A DNA stretch of 64,000 nt from Pedobacter cryoconitis (GCF_003259615.1 NZ_QLLR01000015.1:58277-122276); one strand, 5' to 3'. Shown: positions 45,301 through 54,177, counted from the stretch's first letter. Made by a program: numbers and translations. The notes: generated by a model not told the origin, from the sequence alone.

Positions 45301-48300
45301 TTCAGCATCCCCTGTTTTATAAACAACCTGCACATCCCCGGTATGTACATCCAGATCAAACCTTGTCCGCAAAATTGAATGTTTGGCAACCAGTAGTTTT
45401 AAAGCCTGTTCAAAAATTTCCCGGTTCAGTGACGAAGGCATTTTAAAGGTCAGCTGATCATGATAAACCGACTGTTCAGGATTGAGCTGAGAGGCATAAA
45501 CCATTCCACTCTGAATATCACTCATCGGGTAAACATCTTCGATCTCTGTCTCATCTTCAAAATCCGGCAGCAAAAGTGAACGCAGCGATTCCAGCTCAGC
45601 AATTACAGCATCGCGTATTGTATGGCCTTTATCTTCAGCAACGACTGCATGTCCTGAATCAATCAGCGCCGATAAACGGCTGATCGTTGAACACTCATAT
45701 AAATCATATAAACGAATGGTATCGTTAAATGCTTTACGCAAGCGGCTGATAACCCCGATGGCAATAATCGAATCACCGCCAAGTTTAAAGAAATCATCAT
45801 GAATCCCTAATTCTTCAATTTCCAGAGACATTGCCCAGATTTCCTTTACTTTTTGTTCAGTCTCTGTCAGCGAATCTTCCGCATCCGCCCTGATGAGCTG
45901 AATAGTATTCGCATCTGGCAAAGCTTTTTTATCCAGTTTACCATTTGCAGTTAACGGGAATACTTCCAGTGTTATAAACACATGCGGCACCATATAATCC
46001 GGTAAACGTGCTTCCAGGTAAGCAACCAGCCCGTCTCTGTCAAATCCTTGTTCATTTGCAATCACATAACCTACCAGGCGTTTCTGTCCGGATTCATCTG
46101 CAGGTGCCAGCACAACACATTGCCCCACTAAACCACTTTGCTGAATGGCACTTTCAATCTCTCCCAGTTCGATACGGTAACCGCGGATTTTCACCTGGTC
46201 ATCCATCCGGCCAATAAATTCTAAATTCCCACTGGCAAGCCACCTGCCAATATCACCTGTTTTATATAAACGATTGCCGATCACAAAAGGATCTTTGATA
46301 AATCTTGCTGAGGTCAGTTCCTGTTGATTCAAATAGCCACGCGCTACACCTGCCCCGCCTACATAAATCTCTCCGGCCACACCAATAGGCACGGGCTGTG
46401 CAAAATTATCCAGCACATAAGCCTGCCGGTTATTCAGAGGACGGCCGAGCGGAATATTCCCTGACGAGCTGACTTCCTGAATCGTGTAACAGATAGAAAA
46501 AGTTGTATTCTCCGTTGGCCCATAACCATTGATAATAGTCTTATCCGGATAAAATTCGCGGAAGCGCCTGATATGCGCGGCTGATAGTTTCTCCCCGCCA
46601 ACCATAATAGCCGATAAACCTTCAAATAAATCAATGTCTACATCAACAAGCAGGTTAAACCAGCCTGCGGTAAACCACATGACCGTGATTTTGTTGTCTT
46701 GCAATACTTCTTTGAACAGGCTGTTATCCAGTAAGCTGCTGGCCGGACAGAAAACCAGTCGTCCGCCATTCAGCAACATGCTCCAATATTCAAACGTTGT
46801 CGCATCAAAAGACGCTGACCCCGCAGACAGCAATACATCCCGGGAACTCAGCTTGATATAATCCGCACCCGAAATCAAACTGGTCACATTGCTATGGGTA
46901 ACCAGAACACCTTTCGGCTGTCCGGTAGAACCAGAAGTATACATGACATAACATAAATGAGCAGGCCGAAGTGCTGTAGGCACGGCCGATGCCGGTTCCT
47001 GAGCAATAAGCTCCCGTTCCCCGTCTAACGAAATCACACGGACAGACGTTAGCAGTGATTTATTAGCCTCACTGCTGACCACTATACCCGCTTTGGTATC
47101 TGACAAAATATAATCGATACGCTCTTGCGGATATTCCGAATCAATGGGTACATAAGCACCTCCGGATTTCAGGATACCTAATATTCCGATCATCATATCC
47201 ACAGAACGTGAGATACAGACCGGGACCAGTGTATCTTCTCTGACCCCTGCACTGCGCAGGTAATGTCCGAGCTGATTACTCTGTTCATCCAGTTCTTTAT
47301 ATGTTAAAGATTGCCCCAGGTAAACCAGTGCAACTGCATCAGGAGTCTGAGCCACCTGCCAGCTAAACAAATCTATTAAGGTCTGCTCATGCGGATAAGC
47401 AACTGCTGTGTTATTGAAATCAAAAAGCAGTGCTTGCAGTTCCGGTTTACGCAATAGCGGCAGCTGATCTATTTCTTGCGATGGCTTGCTTAAAATAGAG
47501 GCAAGCAGCTGCTGATAATTACCAAACATGCGGTCTATTGTTGCTGATTTAAACAAATCGGTACAATATTCCACACTGATTTCAATTCCTGCTGCCCGTG
47601 CTACGACAGAAACATTCAGGTCAAACTGGCTGGTTGCACGTCCTGTTTTTTGCTCCGTAAAAACAGCTTCCCCTAAACGGAATTCTGGTACTTCAGGAAT
47701 ATTCTGTACGGTAAAAATAACCTGGTACAAAGGATTTCTACTTTTATCCCTTTCCTGGCCAACCGCCTCCACCACACGTTCAAAAGGGACATCCTGATAC
47801 TCATAGGCGCTCATTGCAGTTTCTTTAACCTGCTGCAACAAATCCAGAAACGAAGGGTTCCCGCCAAGGTTACTTCTCAAAGCCAGTGTATTGGCAAAAA
47901 AGCCGATCAGCCCTTCCAGCTCCTGACGTGTCCGTCCTGCAATCACACTGCCCACACAAATATCATCCTGACCGCTATACCGGTGAAGCAAAACTTTAAA
48001 AGCAGCTAACATAGTGATATGCAAGGTCGCGTCCTGTTCCCGGGCCAGCAATTGCAATGCCGCAGATAATTCTGTATCCAGCGTAAACACAGCTACCGCA
48101 CCTTTTGTACTCTGAATTAAAGGACGTGGATAATCTGTGGGCAACTCCAGCTGACTGGTTCCTTCCAGCTGATGTTTCCAGTATGTGATCCCACCGCCCC
48201 ACTGCCTTTCTTCCTGCGCACGCTGCCAGATAGAATAATCTCCGTATTGCAATGGAAGTGGAGGAAGTTTTGTTGTTAAATCCTTTATATTCAGTTGATA

Positions 48301-51300
48301 AAGAGATACCAGTTCCCGGATCAGTACCGAAACCGACCAGCCGTCTGCTGCGATATGGTGAAGGATAATAACCAATACTTGTTCCTGCTCCGAGAGCCGG
48401 ATCAGATGCGCCCGCAGCATATGGTCTGTACGCAGATCTATGACTGATGAAGAAAGCAGGGACAGCAAATCATCCAGTTTGATTGCTCCGGTCTGGATGT
48501 GATTTATCCTGTCCATTGACCAGCTATCTTTTTCCAGAACAAACTGAAAAGGCTGATCGTCAGCATCCTGATGAATTACTGTCCTTAAAATCTCATGACG
48601 GTTTACCACTTCATTGATGGCTTGTTCAAGCGCATCGGCATCAACTGTTCCCGACAAACGGAAATACATAGGCATATGGTACTGCTTACTTCCGCTAAGC
48701 TGATCTATCTGCCAAAGCCCCTGTTGCCCATAAGACAAGGGAACATTCGTTTTCCTTTGGTAGACCGGAATAGCAGAATGGGATGAACCCTTCGCTATAT
48801 TTTCTGCGATATAAGATGCAAGCCGCTCTATATTTTTATATTGAAATATACTTTTTACCGGAACATTTACCCCTAATTCCTTGTGTATATAACCACTAAC
48901 CCGCATTGCGAGTAAGGAATGTCCGCCCAGTTCAAAGAAACTATCATGGATCCCTATAGAATTTACCTGCAACAGTTCTTCCCAGATATTAACCAGCCTG
49001 GCTTCTAATTCATTGCTGGCAGCCACATAGTTACTGCTCAGCTGCCCTTTAACTGCTGCTGAAGGCAATGCTTTTTTATCCAGTTTACCGTGAGCGGTCA
49101 GTGGAAAAGAAGCCATTTCTACAAAAACACGAGGCACCATATATTCTGGCAACTGAGTTTCCAGATAAGAGATCAAAGCTTGTTTGTCAAATACCTTTTC
49201 CGGGATCACATAACAAACGAGCTGATTGTTGCCCGACTCTTCCACCGCTATCACCACAGCCTGGCTAACCAGTCCGCTTTGCTGAACCGCATTTTCTATC
49301 TCTCCAAGCTCGATGCGGTAACCTCTTACCTTGACCTGATCATCTTTACGGCCAATAAATTCGATGTTCCCATCCGCAAGCCAGCGGCCAATATCTCCCG
49401 TTTTATACAAGAAGCCACCAGATTTGTTGCCAAGCGTATCCGGGATAAATTGTTTTGCAGTTAGCTCTTCGCGGTTCAGATACCCCCTGGCAACACCTGC
49501 CCCACCGATATAGATTTCCCCCGGTTCACCCAAAGGCAATAAATGCCCCTGATCATCCACTATATGTATTTGTTGATTTCCTGCGGGTTTACCGGCAGGA
49601 AGATATTCCCGGTGTTTAGCCTCAGGCTCATAAGCATAAATGGTAGAGGTTACTGTACATTCTGTGGGCCCATAAGCTACATAAAACTTTAAGTCAGGAT
49701 GCGCTTGCGTCCACTGCTGTGCCAGTAAAGTTGTACAACGCTCTCCGCCAACCATGACCGTTTTTAAACTGCGCGGCGCTTTGTCAAAAGGTACATTTCT
49801 TAGAAACCCCGGTGTATTCAGGATATAGGTAATCTGTTCTTTATTCAGCAAAACAATAAGCGCTTGTGTATCGAGCTGTACTTCTTTTGGAATTAAGACC
49901 AGGCCTGCGCCATGCAGTAAAGCGACAAATAACTGCTCTACAAAAGGATCAAAAGTGTAACTGGTAAATGCTGCCACCCGGTCATGCTGGTCAAACTTTA
50001 AAAGTTGCTGACGGTCATAAACTAAGTTCACCACATTTTGATGGGCGACCATCACCCCTTTAGGCTGCCCGGTAGAACCAGAAGTATAGATTACATAACA
50101 CAAATGATCAGGGCGCAATTCATTGAATACTGGTGAAACCGCTTGCTGAGCAATCTCCTGCCAGTCTGCATCCAGTGAAATTATACGGCGATCTGGCTGC
50201 TGTGCAAACTTTGTAAGGTGCGCTGCGCTGCTCACCAAGATAGCGGCCCTGGTATCAGTCAGCAGAAAATTAATTCTTTCCTGGGGATATTCGGGATCAA
50301 TCGGAACATAAGCGCCCCCTGCTTTCAAAATACCCAGTATACCAATCACCATTTCTGCCGAGCGGCCTATACAAACCGGCACCAGTGTATCTTCTTTCAC
50401 TCCTGCACTGCGCAAATAATGCCCGAGCTGATTACTCTTTTCATCCAGCTCTTTGTAGGTTAAATGCTGATCCTGATAAATCACTGCAATCGCATCAGGA
50501 TGCAGGTTTGCCTGCGCTGTAAATAGCGTGGCCAGGTTTTTATCTACAGGATAAAGTGCTTCTGTAGCATTGAATATTTTCAATTGCGCCAATTCCGCTG
50601 TGGTGAGTATTAAGGGTTTCTTCCCCGTTATAAACGCAGGTATTCCAGCTTCGGCATCAACCTTAATTTCTTCCACAGGAAGCTGAAGGCTGTTTGTAAA
50701 CTGCTTCAGAATGGATAATAACTGCGTGACAAATGTTGCGATTTCTGTTTCCCGGAAGTATTCATGGCGAAATCCAATGACCAGTCTTAAGGGTTCATTT
50801 TCTCCGTAATCATGCCACATAATTTCCAGTGGAGTTTGCTGAAGCCTGCTAAATATAAGCTCATGCGTGAATTGAATATCAGTTCCTAAATTGAAAGATA
50901 AATCAAATACGATATGATTGATTACAAAGTCAAAGAAAGGCCCGGCTAAAGGATCATGTTTAAAATACCTGCTCAGATCACCAGCAGTATAATCAAGGTG
51001 CTGATAATCTTCTTTTTGAGAGCGGGCAATAGCCTGGATGAAATCAATCAATTTAGTTGCTGGCTGATAGTTCCCTTCAAATGGGGCTACCCCGGAGAAC
51101 ATTCCCAAAATTTCCCGCAGATGTTTTTGATTTCGCTTATGTGCAACTGTACCGAAAAGGGAATGCTCCTGTCCATAGGTTTTAGCCAGGTAAATCACCA
51201 TGGCAGCAATCGTTAAATGCTGCAAACGGACTTGACTGGTGGCTGTTAACTGCGCCAATTGTCCCTGCTGCTCTTTGGTTAAAAGATAGGTATAACACTG

Positions 51301-51975
51301 GCTTTCTTTCCCCAGGTCATTCAAGGCCTTATAATTTCGCTGAAGGATGGAAGCCGGTTTAGTCTTTATTTTTGCCTTCCAGTATTCAGCACTGCTTTGA
51401 TAAGCGTCAGACTGGTAATGTGCCGCTGCTTTTTCTACCTCCTGCAGATAAGAAGGGGAAACAAAAACCTGCTGTTCATTATTTAACAGGCTTTTATATT
51501 TACTGGAAATATAATTTGTCCAGACCCTGATACTATAGCCATCAAAGAACAGGTGATGAAACTTAAAATAATAGTAATGTTCATTGCCGGATGCTTTAAG
51601 GATATATTGTTCAACAGGCAACCTTGATTTTTCTAATAAAATCGGCTGATCATTCTGATTTTCTATCCATTGGAGAATCATTGCTGCAGGCTGTTCATAG
51701 CTTGTAAAGTCTATGAGCTGAACCGGAAACTGACGTTCCCTTTCTGCAAGCTGGTATCCAGGGTTAAAATCGTCTGCGGCAACCGCCATTTTAAAAACAT
51801 CAAAAACAGCATAGGAAGAAACGATAGCACTGACAAATTTATCAAGGTCTAATGCGCCCGTTATCTTAAAATAGTTATTGATATTGTAATGGGGACTATT
51901 GATATTAATCAGCTGATCAATAAAGATGTCCTGCTGAGCAGGATGAATAGGGAATGTGTTGGATGAGAGTTTCAT
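42367..51975 (-). CDS. Nonribosomal peptide synthetase, modules 1-3: starter C-A-T-C-A-T-C-A-T
   Basis: The 3202-residue protein starts with a divergent condensation domain (about 1-450; HHLFFDGYS near 143), as in starter C domains that N-acylate the first residue. It continues A1 (about 490-975), T1 (LGGHS near 1020), C2 (1080-1510; HHIAADGWS near 1208), A2 (about 1530-2030), T2 (LGGDS near 2066), C3 (2150-2585; HHAMFDGWS near 2283), A3 (about 2610-3110) and T3 (LGGHS near 3147). Hand-read codes are DPELMGAVTK (A1, unassigned), DAFWMGGTFK (A2, valine) and DPEDIGAITK (A3, unassigned). Glu at position 239 in A1 and A3 suggests basic substrates, by analogy with Lys/Orn codes. It ends in a carrier, so it must hand over to the TubC-headed partner encoded next. 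A hairpin lies 18 bp before the ATG. Confidence 0.93.
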   Translation of the reverse strand: MKLSSNTFPIHPAQQDIFIDQLININSPHYNINNYFKITGALDLDKFVSAIVSSYAVFDVFKMAVAADDFNPGYQLAERERQFPVQLIDFTSYEQPAAMILQWIENQNDQPILLEKSRLPVEQYILKASGNEHYYYFKFHHLFFDGYSIRVWTNYISSKYKSLLNNEQQVFVSPSYLQEVEKAAAHYQSDAYQSSAEYWKAKIKTKPASILQRNYKALNDLGKESQCYTYLLTKEQQGQLAQLTATSQVRLQHLTIAAMVIYLAKTYGQEHSLFGTVAHKRNQKHLREILGMFSGVAPFEGNYQPATKLIDFIQAIARSQKEDYQHLDYTAGDLSRYFKHDPLAGPFFDFVINHIVFDLSFNLGTDIQFTHELIFSRLQQTPLEIMWHDYGENEPLRLVIGFRHEYFRETEIATFVTQLLSILKQFTNSLQLPVEEIKVDAEAGIPAFITGKKPLILTTAELAQLKIFNATEALYPVDKNLATLFTAQANLHPDAIAVIYQDQHLTYKELDEKSNQLGHYLRSAGVKEDTLVPVCIGRSAEMVIGILGILKAGGAYVPIDPEYPQERINFLLTDTRAAILVSSAAHLTKFAQQPDRRIISLDADWQEIAQQAVSPVFNELRPDHLCYVIYTSGSTGQPKGVMVAHQNVVNLVYDRQQLLKFDQHDRVAAFTSYTFDPFVEQLFVALLHGAGLVLIPKEVQLDTQALIVLLNKEQITYILNTPGFLRNVPFDKAPRSLKTVMVGGERCTTLLAQQWTQAHPDLKFYVAYGPTECTVTSTIYAYEPEAKHREYLPAGKPAGNQQIHIVDDQGHLLPLGEPGEIYIGGAGVARGYLNREELTAKQFIPDTLGNKSGGFLYKTGDIGRWLADGNIEFIGRKDDQVKVRGYRIELGEIENAVQQSGLVSQAVVIAVEESGNNQLVCYVIPEKVFDKQALISYLETQLPEYMVPRVFVEMASFPLTAHGKLDKKALPSAAVKGQLSSNYVAASNELEARLVNIWEELLQVNSIGIHDSFFELGGHSLLAMRVSGYIHKELGVNVPVKSIFQYKNIERLASYIAENIAKGSSHSAIPVYQRKTNVPLSYGQQGLWQIDQLSGSKQYHMPMYFRLSGTVDADALEQAINEVVNRHEILRTVIHQDADDQPFQFVLEKDSWSMDRINHIQTGAIKLDDLLSLLSSSVIDLRTDHMLRAHLIRLSEQEQVLVIILHHIAADGWSVSVLIRELVSLYQLNIKDLTTKLPPLPLQYGDYSIWQRAQEERQWGGGITYWKHQLEGTSQLELPTDYPRPLIQSTKGAVAVFTLDTELSAALQLLAREQDATLHITMLAAFKVLLHRYSGQDDICVGSVIAGRTRQELEGLIGFFANTLALRSNLGGNPSFLDLLQQVKETAMSAYEYQDVPFERVVEAVGQERDKSRNPLYQVIFTVQNIPEVPEFRLGEAVFTEQKTGRATSQFDLNVSVVARAAGIEISVEYCTDLFKSATIDRMFGNYQQLLASILSKPSQEIDQLPLLRKPELQALLFDFNNTAVAYPHEQTLIDLFSWQVAQTPDAVALVYLGQSLTYKELDEQSNQLGHYLRSAGVREDTLVPVCISRSVDMMIGILGILKSGGAYVPIDSEYPQERIDYILSDTKAGIVVSSEANKSLLTSVRVISLDGERELIAQEPASAVPTALRPAHLCYVMYTSGSTGQPKGVLVTHSNVTSLISGADYIKLSSRDVLLSAGSASFDATTFEYWSMLLNGGRLVFCPASSLLDNSLFKEVLQDNKITVMWFTAGWFNLLVDVDIDLFEGLSAIMVGGEKLSAAHIRRFREFYPDKTIINGYGPTENTTFSICYTIQEVSSSGNIPLGRPLNNRQAYVLDNFAQPVPIGVAGEIYVGGAGVARGYLNQQELTSARFIKDPFVIGNRLYKTGDIGRWLASGNLEFIGRMDDQVKIRGYRIELGEIESAIQQSGLVGQCVVLAPADESGQKRLVGYVIANEQGFDRDGLVAYLEARLPDYMVPHVFITLEVFPLTANGKLDKKALPDANTIQLIRADAEDSLTETEQKVKEIWAMSLEIEELGIHDDFFKLGGDSIIAIGVISRLRKAFNDTIRLYDLYECSTISRLSALIDSGHAVVAEDKGHTIRDAVIAELESLRSLLLPDFEDETEIEDVYPMSDIQSGMVYASQLNPEQSVYHDQLTFKMPSSLNREIFEQALKLLVAKHSILRTRFDLDVHTGDVQVVYKTGDAEMVFRDIRPFTENGSGAYLANYLEEERAVPFVVHQGKLWRISLLQTLKDYILVFQFHHAMFDGWSVASFTTELNNLYLAILAHGDQVQVTPLKASYRDFVIESIAEKRNQDNRTFWAESLTGYKRLDMFNETVADDNWAKAYELNYLQRLKDKTKADGLSLKGMFLGAYQYMLSRLTAEQEVTFGVVTNGRPLTEDGDKVLGCFLNTIPFRSVSGGNELTWKVYFERIEQQLTALKERDRMPLMEIAQLTGEQSSSGNPFFDAIFNYINFHVYDHMDAEEGLFAKQGHVQLEQEDEQNASGGYEATNTYLDCSVSVTGDILVVSYHRTRGLKSGKALAEIHAYFDLVLTAYLENYEQRIADVPVLPVQELELLSTFNSTAAAYPDKQTLVDLFVNQAAQHPGAVALIFEDQQLTYRELDLQSNQLGHYLRSAGVQEDTLVPICLGRSIDMVIAILGILKAGGAYVPIDPEYPQDRINYMLSDTGAGIVVSNEHYRGLLEQQENILVVSLDEDLELIRKEPSALVETNLQATNLCYVIYTSGSTGQPKGVLIEHTGVINLIWDRQRVLKLTESDRVLLFSNYTFDPFVEQLFMALLTGAGLVIISKEVQLDADQLMEVTAAEKITYLDVTPSFLNGLIQKGELKDLKHVIAGGERCATLLAQRWTAENDLDFYNAYGPTECTITTTVYPYAANKKHGEYLSIGQPVGNVQIHILDNAGNLLPAGVPGEICIAGAGVARGYLNREELTAERFVANPFGSGRLYKTGDTGRWLPDGNIEFIGRIDDQVKVRGYRIELGEIESVIQQSGLVAQSIVVAHADESGHNQLICYVVSPGVFVRENLVAYLETQLPEYMVPRVFVEMESIPLTSHGKLDKKALPSADTKGQLSKNYVPAGSELEATLVGIWEELLQVSPIGIHDSFFELGGHSLLAMRVSSSIQKELEVNVPVKGIFQCKNIDKLAAYIEELQIKTVRLGVNVISL

Positions 51976-51992
51976 GCAAGGTTAAATTAGCC

Positions 51993-52017
51993 ACTCCTAT
52001 AGGAGCTCTATAGGAGT
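51993..52017 (-). promoter_or_regulatory. Hairpin in the leader of the first NRPS gene
   Basis: ACTCCTATAG / CTATAGGAGT form a perfect 10-bp stem with a 5-nt loop in the 86-bp gap between the hydroxylase gene and the NRPS. There is no T-run, so a terminator is unlikely. The stem contains GGAG-type sequence near the start codon and could control translation or mRNA processing. Confidence 0.4.
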
Positions 52018-52061
52018 AGGCAGTAAGAAATCTATAAGATGATTGTTAATTTTTAATCAGG

Positions 52062-53660
52062 CTATTTGTTATAGAGTATTTCTCTTTCACCGAATAGCCG
52101 CTCAGCGACAATTCCTTTTTCCCTGCACTCTGCTATTAATTTGTTGGATTGTACAATAGGATTTGACGCATCAGTATATTTGATACTGCTGATAAATTCA
52201 ACCCAGGGCTCTTGTCCCATTGCATAAACATAAACTTCCTTAGGATGGAAGATGTCTACCAGGGACATTCCTTTTTTACAGTCAGATCCTGATAGTCTGC
52301 GGCTGTTATCCTGATCTCTGGGTAATTTTTGAGGAAGCAGCTGTCCGTATAACCAGGATAAAGGGGCTCCATCACATTCCATCCCCAGGAAAACAACATC
52401 CACATCCCCTATTTTTCTTTGGATATGTGCATATAATTCTGGTTCCATGATTCTTGAATCCGCAAAAAATGCGAGTTTAAAATCTCCTATCTGTACGAAA
52501 TAGCAAGACTTTGTCAAGATATTCAGGTCACTGTGCTCCCCTGTAAATGGTACTCCGGTAATCATCGCATCCGCAAATTTTACAGATTCCATTTCATTGA
52601 TCGAGATCACATTGTTAAAACCAATATGATTAAACATGAGCTTTAAATCAGGGTCCTGAAGTTTACCGCTGCAGGTATTGGGAACAATAATATTTTTGAT
52701 TTTATGGCGTAATGGCAATAAGGTTTCAAATAAAATATGATCCTGATGGTTATGCGTAATCAAAACATAATCAATAGTATCAGGAAGATCCACATCTGAA
52801 AAATGGTCAACTTCTGAAGCATAGCCATAATAGCTGATCAGGGGATCAACCAGGATGCTGATATCTTTGGTTTCAATCAAAATACAAGCATGGCCGAAAT
52901 AGCGCATCCGAATCTTATCGCCTGCGTATTTTTCATAAGCGGGAGGAACATCGGTTGTAAAAAAAGTCTCAAAAAGTGCCGATTGATCTTCGGTAATACC
53001 CAGCTGCTCTTTGATATAAGCGATGGTCTGGGGAACTCTCTTCATTTTAGCCAGCGCATCAATTCCAGGATGATCAAAAGCAATGTCTAAATGCAATGTA
53101 TTTTCATCATTCAGCTTCGGCGTACTCAGGCAAAATGGTCTGTGGTCATTGTCAGTGATCCATAAGGCTAAACTCTGAGCACTTTTATTGTAATAAGAAC
53201 TTTCATATAAAAGTGGTTCAAAGAACCTGAAGCCTCCGTTGTTGTTCCGGTCATAATAGAGCTCTACATAACCTTTAAGTTCTTCAGGTACGCGTGCATA
53301 CATTTCTTCCATTGCGAAACCTTTCGCATCAGCTTTCAGCAGCTTATCTAATTTATTGACTGCTTTTGAAAATTCCAGGACTGGCTGCTGCTTCAATAAG
53401 GTATCTTCATAAATTGCTTTGACTTCACCGGCCCTCTCTATGGGTATATCCATAAAGGGGCCTCCCCTTAAGTTTGGATTCAGGACAGCTTCTGCATGAA
53501 GCTCCGGTGCCATTAAATAGGATTCCATAATGGTCATGTGCCGCCCGACAATATTCATCGCGGCTGTTGCCGGAGATATTAGATGACTCCATGCATACCA
53601 TTTATCGACTAATGGCTCCATGACTAAATTGGGTTTAAGGTATACTTCAGTGTTTTTCAT
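52062..53660 (-). CDS. CmlA-like diiron beta-hydroxylase for carrier-bound amino acids
   Basis: The 532-residue protein has an alpha/beta N-terminal domain (about 1-245) and a metallo-beta-lactamase-fold C-terminal domain. The whole length follows CmlA, the chloramphenicol-pathway oxygenase that beta-hydroxylates an amino acid bound to an NRPS carrier. Shared segments include VMEPLVDKWYAWSHLISP (13-30), MESYLMAPELHAEAV (45-59), THNHQDHILFETLL (302-315), SRRLSGSD (453-460) and VYVYAMGQEPW (476-486). The metal ligands fit a diiron site: His303, His305, Asp307, His308, Glu375, Asp401 and Glu428. A zinc hydrolase would have His where Glu375 lies. It is the first gene of the NRPS operon, 86 bp upstream of the first synthetase. 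Likely substrate: a residue on T2 and/or T4 (inference). Confidence 0.88.
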   Translation of the reverse strand: MKNTEVYLKPNLVMEPLVDKWYAWSHLISPATAAMNIVGRHMTIMESYLMAPELHAEAVLNPNLRGGPFMDIPIERAGEVKAIYEDTLLKQQPVLEFSKAVNKLDKLLKADAKGFAMEEMYARVPEELKGYVELYYDRNNNGGFRFFEPLLYESSYYNKSAQSLALWITDNDHRPFCLSTPKLNDENTLHLDIAFDHPGIDALAKMKRVPQTIAYIKEQLGITEDQSALFETFFTTDVPPAYEKYAGDKIRMRYFGHACILIETKDISILVDPLISYYGYASEVDHFSDVDLPDTIDYVLITHNHQDHILFETLLPLRHKIKNIIVPNTCSGKLQDPDLKLMFNHIGFNNVISINEMESVKFADAMITGVPFTGEHSDLNILTKSCYFVQIGDFKLAFFADSRIMEPELYAHIQRKIGDVDVVFLGMECDGAPLSWLYGQLLPQKLPRDQDNSRRLSGSDCKKGMSLVDIFHPKEVYVYAMGQEPWVEFISSIKYTDASNPIVQSNKLIAECREKGIVAERLFGEREILYNK

Positions 53661-54177
53661 TGGTAGGTTAATTGTAAGTTAATTTTACTCTAAGATAAAC
53701 TATATGACATTTATTTATATTTATGCACTATTTAAATAACAAAACCATTCACATATCCTTAAATGAGGATGTGTTTACATTATTTAGCTGAATTACAGCT
53801 ATTCGATAATTACAATTTCAGAACGAATAGTCACAAAAACAAATAATAATTACACATAATTAAAATTTATTCAAAAATCAGCGTTTAAACCAATATTTAT
53901 AGGAAAAACAAACCGTCTATTATTTTCATTTAAATAATAAACATTTGTTAATATTAATTTTAAAGAAACAAAGCGAATCAGCATGTTACCACTTTAATGA
54001 ATTCTGTGAGCAGCAAGCGGGCCTGTGAATGTGGCTATTGAGCAGGATTAACCTGCGGCTGAAGAAGAACTTTTCAGCCAGTATTAGTGATCGGAATATA
54101 AAAAGGGCATAATCTCCCGATTATACCCGCTGGTTATTTGCTTTAAATAAGATTTATGGAGAATGAAATAATATGGA
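53661..54177. other. Intergenic region upstream of the NRPS operon
   Basis: 517 bp, very AT-rich near the hydroxylase gene. It must hold the NRPS promoter; I found no exact TAnnTTTG box on the minus strand, so the operon may depend on an activator or another sigma factor. A weak hairpin (GGCTGAA/TTCAGCC, 54057-54079) and the DoxX terminator (54105-54128) lie at the right end. Confidence 0.55.
54105..54128 (-). terminator. Terminator of the marR-GNAT-DoxX operon
   Basis: On the minus strand GGGTATAATC / GATTATGCCC form a 10-bp stem with one mismatch and a 4-nt loop, followed by TTTTTAT. It lies 50 bp past the DoxX stop. Confidence 0.8.

Noticed and set aside
49090..49464. Long plus-strand frames inside the NRPS genes (also 44281-44577, 42766-43071, 36086-36394 and others)
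   Set aside because: They are antisense to well-conserved NRPS domains and recur at the same place in each module, as expected from repeated codon patterns, with no start signals of their own.
52062..53660. UlaG/lactonase-type zinc metallo-hydrolase
   Set aside because: The full-length match to CmlA, the N-terminal domain and Glu375 in place of a zinc-binding His, plus the NRPS context, favour the diiron hydroxylase.
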